Source: JAYEJW01 sp034716535 (lineage in GTDB: Bacteria; Pseudomonadota; Gammaproteobacteria; Chromatiales; Chromatiaceae). From it: a stretch of 7,666 nucleotides of DNA. Location of the stretch: the NCBI GenBank assembly GCA_034716535.1, contig JAYEJW010000505.1:1-7666 (forward strand), in the 5' to 3' direction. The notes below the pieces were generated by a model. It searched no databases. It saw only the letters and a program-made list of their open reading frames with translations, and was not told the DNA's origin. This document shows positions 5,842 to 7,666 of this stretch, piece after piece. The position numbers and the translations under genes were made by a program. Within the stretch, counting starts at the first letter, position 1; each line of letters starts with the position of its first letter.

Positions 5842-6072
5842 CTAGGAGCCTGTCGGGTTATGGGGGATCGTAGCGAGGGGTGAGAAGAAACCGAAGGTCC
5901 GGTGGACCTTCGCAGTTCTGCGAACGCACCGCAAGGGGCTGGGACGGGAGAGCGAGGCCAATTTTCTTCCGATTTGAGGCGCATAGTGGGCCTATGTCAC
6001 TCAAATCGGGGGGAAATTGGACCGCTCTCCCACTTCCGCAGTCGATTCATCCATAATCCGACAGGCTCCTAG
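5842..6072. mobile_element. MITE-like element with CTAG at both ends
   Basis: GAGCCTGTCGGGTTATGG (5846-5863) and CCATAATCCGACAGGCTC (6051-6068) form an 18-bp terminal inverted repeat with one mismatch, flanked by CTAG at 5842-5845 and 6069-6072, a likely 4-bp target duplication. Inside are a perfect hairpin GAAGGTCC-GGT-GGACCTTC (5893-5911), then CGCAG-TT-CTGCG (5911-5922), and a long interrupted stem: GGGAGAGCG (5946-5954) with CGCTCTCCC (6023-6031), CCAATTT (5958-5964) with AAATTGG (6014-6020), and CCGATTTGAG (5969-5978) with CTCAAATCGG (6000-6009). It encodes no transposase. CTAG fits the YTAR targets known for IS5, but the parent element was not identified. It differs in sequence from the element at 3388-3624. 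Confidence 0.8.
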
Positions 6073-6114
6073 CATTGAAGCGTCCGTCTACTGGTCACAA
6101 CGATCTGCTCCGGC

Positions 6115-7666
6115 TTATGTTCTGCGCAGCTCGATCTGCAGCGGTCGGGTCGTATCCAGATGCAGGTCCCGCTGCGGGAAGGCGATGCTGATACCGGCGT
6201 CGGCGAAGGCCTCGTTGATGGCCCGATTCAGCGCCGAGATGGTGCCCATGCGCACATCGACGGACTCGACGAAGGCGCGTAGCGTCAGGGTCAGCGCGTT
6301 GTCGCCGAAGGTGTCGAAGGTCACGATCGGCGGCGGCTCGTCGATGACATGCTCGTTCGCCTGTGCGATGCCTGTCATGATGGTCGAGGCCTGCTCGACA
6401 TCGCTGCCGTAGGCGACACCAACCACCAGCATGATGCGGGTGACGGGATCCGACAGCGACCAGTTCAGTAGCCGGCCGGTCACGAACTCCTTGTTCGGCA
6501 CCAGCAGCTCCTTGCGATCCCAGTTACGGATGGTCGTGGCGCGGATTCGGATCTTGGTGACGACACCGTCGGTATCGCCCACCGTGACCGTGTCGCCAAG
6601 GCGGATCGGCCGCTCGAACAGGATGATCAGGCCGCTGACGAAATTGGCGACGATCTCCTGCAGGCCAAAGCCGATGCCGACGCTGAGTGCCGCCGCCATC
6701 CACTGCAGGTGTGTCCAGCTCGCGCCGAGCGTGCCGAGCACCAGCAAAATGCCGAGCGCCCCGATGACATAGCTGGTGAACGTCGTGACCGCGTAACGGT
6801 CCGCGGCAGACAGGGCAGAGCGTCGCAGCAAGATGAGCTCAAGCAGCGCCGGCAGCCGCCTGAGCAGAACCCAGGTGCCGACGGCGAAGAGCAGCGCGAG
6901 CACCAGATGCAGCAAGGTGACGGGCCGTTGCTGCTCCTCGCCGCCCACTGAAACCGTCTTGTTCCAGAGCACGTGCTCCTCGAATACACGCAATGCCGAC
7001 AGCGTGTCGGACCAGATCAGCACGAAGCCGATGAAGGCGACGAAACCGAGGCTGAAGCGGATGAGTGCACGGGTGTCGGCGCTGAGTGTGGAGAAGTCCA
7101 CTTGCGGCTCATCGAGGCGCAACTCCGCGGCCTCCCCGCCAGGTTCCCGCGGCTCTGATCGGGCGGCTTCCGAGGCCGCCCGGTGCCGCTCCAGAGCCGC
7201 ATCATAGGAGAGTCGTCGGCGCACCACGAGCAGCCAGCGCAGGGCCAGCGCTTCCAGCAGCAGCAGCGCCAAAACCAGCTGCATCGAGGCCTGGTAGTTG
7301 TTGGCTTCCACTGTGGCCGTGTACAGATAGCCGGACCATGCCAAGGCGATCGTCACGACCGGGTAGAGCACGAGCGCCGGATACCAAAGCCAGTAGCTGC
7401 CCATCAGCAACGGATAGGCATCCGGGTGGCGCAGCTGGGCCGTGACGCCGCGGCGCGGATGGAAGACCCGGTACATGAACCAGGCGACCGTGCCGAAGGC
7501 AACGATGGCGGCGAGCCGTCCCATGGTGCCACCAACCTGGAGCGGGTCGAGCACAACCGCGAGGTACATGAGCATCACCGCCGGGATCAGGGTCCACGTC
7601 AAACGCCGGGTCGCGGTCCGCACTAGCGTGAGGTTTGGCTCCGGCCAGCGAAAGTGAGCGGCCGCG
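6115..7666 (-). CDS. mscK: MscK/MscM-type mechanosensitive channel, C-terminal half (partial)
   Basis: The frame is open to the window edge, giving 516 visible residues ending at TAA 6117-6115. A GTG at 7623 could serve as a start, but the sequence before it (FRWPEPNLTLV) continues the family pattern, so the gene is truncated by the window, not by mutation; E. coli MscK is about 1,120 aa. Several hydrophobic membrane segments are followed by the pore helix and beta-domain signature (ALSVGIGFGLQEIVANF, then GLIILFERPIRLGD), the KIRIRATTIRNWDRKELLVPN segment and NWSLSDPVTR. These inner-membrane channels open under membrane tension and release solutes on osmotic downshock. VGVAYGSD resembles MscK somewhat more than MscM (YjeP). 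The gene is on the same strand as the peptide cassette but separated from it by about 770 bases and a MITE, so it is probably unrelated to it. Confidence 0.92.
   Translation of the reverse strand, partial: AAAHFRWPEPNLTLVRTATRRLTWTLIPAVMLMYLAVVLDPLQVGGTMGRLAAIVAFGTVAWFMYRVFHPRRGVTAQLRHPDAYPLLMGSYWLWYPALVLYPVVTIALAWSGYLYTATVEANNYQASMQLVLALLLLEALALRWLLVVRRRLSYDAALERHRAASEAARSEPREPGGEAAELRLDEPQVDFSTLSADTRALIRFSLGFVAFIGFVLIWSDTLSALRVFEEHVLWNKTVSVGGEEQQRPVTLLHLVLALLFAVGTWVLLRRLPALLELILLRRSALSAADRYAVTTFTSYVIGALGILLVLGTLGASWTHLQWMAAALSVGIGFGLQEIVANFVSGLIILFERPIRLGDTVTVGDTDGVVTKIRIRATTIRNWDRKELLVPNKEFVTGRLLNWSLSDPVTRIMLVVGVAYGSDVEQASTIMTGIAQANEHVIDEPPPIVTFDTFGDNALTLTLRAFVESVDVRMGTISALNRAINEAFADAGISIAFPQRDLHLDTTRPLQIELRRT

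Noticed and set aside
1..7666. CRISPR array, tRNA or rRNA
   Set aside because: No direct repeats with regular unique spacers and no cloverleaf or rRNA-like sequence were seen.

Overview
The window is high-GC DNA of a gammaproteobacterial type. This is inferred from GC-rich codon use, Shine-Dalgarno motifs such as GGAGG, an MscK-type mechanosensitive channel and small TIR elements; no rRNA or other taxonomic marker is present, so the lineage is not fixed. All real genes lie on the minus strand and read from right to left.

Right part (6115-7666): the C-terminal half of a large MscK/MscM-type MscS-family channel, cut by the window edge. Next comes a roughly 770-base region without a clear gene (5348-6114). 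It holds a MITE-like element flanked by CTAG (5842-6072), a hairpin-rich stretch, and a candidate promoter overlaid by a perfect 8+8 bp dyad (5578-5613).

Centre and left (362-5347): a compact five-gene cassette. In transcription order it encodes (1) an exported NTF2/SnoaL-like protein; (2) a 101-aa peptide with a twin-arginine (Tat) signal and a 40-residue Gly/Arg-rich tail carrying four W-x-N motifs; (3) a 283-aa protein with a SPASM-like Cys cluster but no radical-SAM motif; (4) a radical SAM/SPASM enzyme; (5) an exported homologue of SdsA-type alkylsulfatases (MBL, dimerisation and SCP2-like domains) that has lost most of its metal ligands. A 30-codon ORF with a strong ribosome binding site follows at 224-316. 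A perfect 18-bp-arm inverted repeat (7-92) lies at the left edge.

Proposed working model (inference): the radical SAM enzyme, helped by the SPASM-like partner, crosslinks the W-x-N motifs of the peptide in the cytoplasm, giving 3-residue cyclophanes of the triceptide/GrrA-GrrM kind. The modified peptide is exported by Tat. Signal peptidase cutting after AQA would then release the mature cationic product without a dedicated protease. The NTF2-like and MBL-like proteins would meet it in the periplasm.

A second story is written in the DNA. A 237-bp MITE-like element sits exactly at the stop/start junction of genes 3 and 4. Removing it and one copy of its target duplication restores an ATGA stop/start overlap with ATG-AAC-GGC as the enzyme's start. 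As it stands, the element turned that ATG into TTG, and its own terminal repeat supplies a GAGG Shine-Dalgarno motif 8 nt upstream.
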